A stretch of DNA of 7,401 bases from an uncultured Rhodospirillaceae bacterium (lineage in GTDB: Bacteria > Pseudomonadota > Alphaproteobacteria > RF32 > CAG-239), in contig OMQZ01000071.1 in the NCBI GenBank assembly GCA_900313355.1, positions 1-7,401 of the forward strand, in the 5' to 3' direction. Of the stretch, positions 6,625 to 7,401 are shown one piece after another; the first letter of the stretch is position 1, and each line of letters starts with the position of its first letter. Below the pieces are notes generated by a model. It was not told the origin of the DNA. It made no database searches and worked only from the letters and a program-made list of their open reading frames with translations. Both the position numbers and the translations under genes were made by a program.

Positions 6625-7401
6625 CGTCAATGATGAAAAATCAAGCGGTGCAAAACCATAGTGTTTCATCCATCTGACATCTGATTCAAAAAATGTGCGC
6701 AAATCAGGAATGCCGTATTTAAGCATTGCAAGCCTATCAATCCCCACACCGAAAGCAAAGCCCTGATAAACGTCAGGATCAATTCCGCCCGCTTTCAAGA
6801 CATTCGGATGAACCATTCCGCAACCCAGAATCTCAAGCCAATCGTTACCCGCACCGATTTTAAGCTCTGTTTTGGTTTTTAAGCACCCGATGTCCATTTC
6901 TGCCGACGGCTCCGTAAACGGAAAATATGACGGACGATATCGAACCGGAATGTCATCAAGCTCAAAAAATGCTTTCACAAAATCATACAAACAACCTTTT
7001 AAATGCGCAAGCGTCGTTGTTTTATCAATGACCAAGCCTTCTACCTGATGAAACATCGGCGTGTGGGTTGCGTCCATATCCGAACGGTATGTTCGCCCGG
7101 GAGCAATAATCCGAATCGGCGGTTTTTTAACTTCCATCGTTCGAATTTGGATACCGGAAGTGTGTGTACGCACAACATATGCATCATCCATATTAAAAGG
7201 CTTTTCTTTGTCATGGGCAATATAAAATGTGTCTTGCATCTGACGCGCCGGATGGTTTAAGGGCATATTTAAAGCGTTAAAGTTATGAAACTGATCTTCA
7301 ATATCCGGACCTTCGGCCACTTCAAAACCAAGGGTGCCGAAAATCGCCACGACTTCTTCATAAATTTTTGAAACGGGGTGAATCCTGCCTTGTTGTTCAG
7401 G
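6589..7401 (-). CDS. pheS: Phenylalanyl-tRNA synthetase alpha subunit, partial (N-terminus outside window)
   Basis: PheS is the catalytic subunit of the alpha2-beta2 enzyme. The frame is open from the right edge (7401) to a TGA at 6591-6589, giving 270 residues; members usually have 330-360, so roughly 70-90 residues with the N-terminal coiled coil are missing. No start is visible; the GTG at 7350 is internal, because [20 protein letters not shown] before it is already conserved family sequence. The class II core is clear: [20 protein letters not shown], then [13 protein letters not shown]; motif 2 in [19 protein letters not shown] and VEGLVID; the Glu/Met-containing [10 protein letters not shown]; and motif 3 [20 protein letters not shown]. 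The tail [11 protein letters not shown] is longer than the single GGLxR ending I recall in alphaproteobacteria and looks like a short tandem duplication. It encodes the strong pheT ribosome binding site. It overlaps pheT by 4 bases and leads the operon as far as can be seen. Confidence 0.97.
   Translation of the reverse strand, partial: PEQQGRIHPVSKIYEEVVAIFGTLGFEVAEGPDIEDQFHNFNALNMPLNHPARQMQDTFYIAHDKEKPFNMDDAYVVRTHTSGIQIRTMEVKKPPIRIIAPGRTYRSDMDATHTPMFHQVEGLVIDKTTTLAHLKGCLYDFVKAFFELDDIPVRYRPSYFPFTEPSAEMDIGCLKTKTELKIGAGNDWLEILGCGMVHPNVLKAGGIDPDVYQGFAFGVGIDRLAMLKYGIPDLRTFFESDVRWMKHYGFAPLDFSSLTGGLTGNGGLTR
6601..6606 (-). promoter_or_regulatory. Strong pheT ribosome binding site inside pheS
   Basis: GGAGGA, a near-perfect Shine-Dalgarno match, lies 8 bases before the pheT ATG and falls on two Gly codons of the PheS tail. 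It is the strongest binding site in the window and supports both the pheT start and equal expression of alpha and beta subunits. Confidence 0.85.

Noticed and set aside
6589..7350. GTG at 7350 as the start of pheS
   Set aside because: The frame continues upstream with conserved PheS residues to the window edge, so the gene is cut by the window rather than starting here.

Overview
The window looks like chromosomal housekeeping DNA from a bacterium, most likely an alphaproteobacterium of fairly low to medium GC. This is inferred from the ruvA-ruvB-ybgC order (typically ruvC-ruvA-ruvB-ybgC-tol in alphaproteobacteria) and from a PheS C-terminus ending in a GGLxR motif of the kind I recall from that class. 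No 16S rRNA or other decisive marker is present, so the placement is tentative. The standard genetic code fits all genes: stops are TAA except one TGA.

Layout. (a) Positions 1-358, minus strand: the first 119 codons of an unrecognised protein with a Gly/Ala-rich N-terminal membrane segment; its end lies beyond the left edge. (b) 359-536: a 178-base AT-rich divergent intergenic region with a good sigma70-type promoter facing left and a weaker one, overlapping a perfect palindrome, facing right. (c) 537-2644, plus strand: a tight operon of ruvA, ruvB and ybgC, with a 1-base gap and then an 8-base overlap. (d) 2643-2672: one hairpin with A- and T-runs on either side, which can terminate both the ruvAB-ybgC operon and the converging operon. 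(e) 2679-7401, minus strand: a translation operon read right to left as pheS (5' end outside the window), pheT and proS, with a 4-base overlap and then an 11-base gap.

Function. RuvA and RuvB form the Holliday-junction branch-migration motor; YbgC is a hotdog-fold acyl-CoA thioesterase usually encoded next to tol-pal. PheS and PheT form phenylalanyl-tRNA synthetase and ProS charges tRNA-Pro, so the left-going operon supplies two aminoacyl-tRNAs.

I found no mobile element, CRISPR array, RNA gene or convincing new defence or metabolic system. The points most worth a second look are the archaeal/eukaryotic-type ProRS with a decayed zinc site in an otherwise alphaproteobacterial-looking context, its coupling to pheST, the lack of ruvC and tol genes beside ruvAB-ybgC, a small duplication at the pheS/pheT junction that supplies the pheT ribosome binding site, and the unknown divergent gene with codon use unlike ruvAB.
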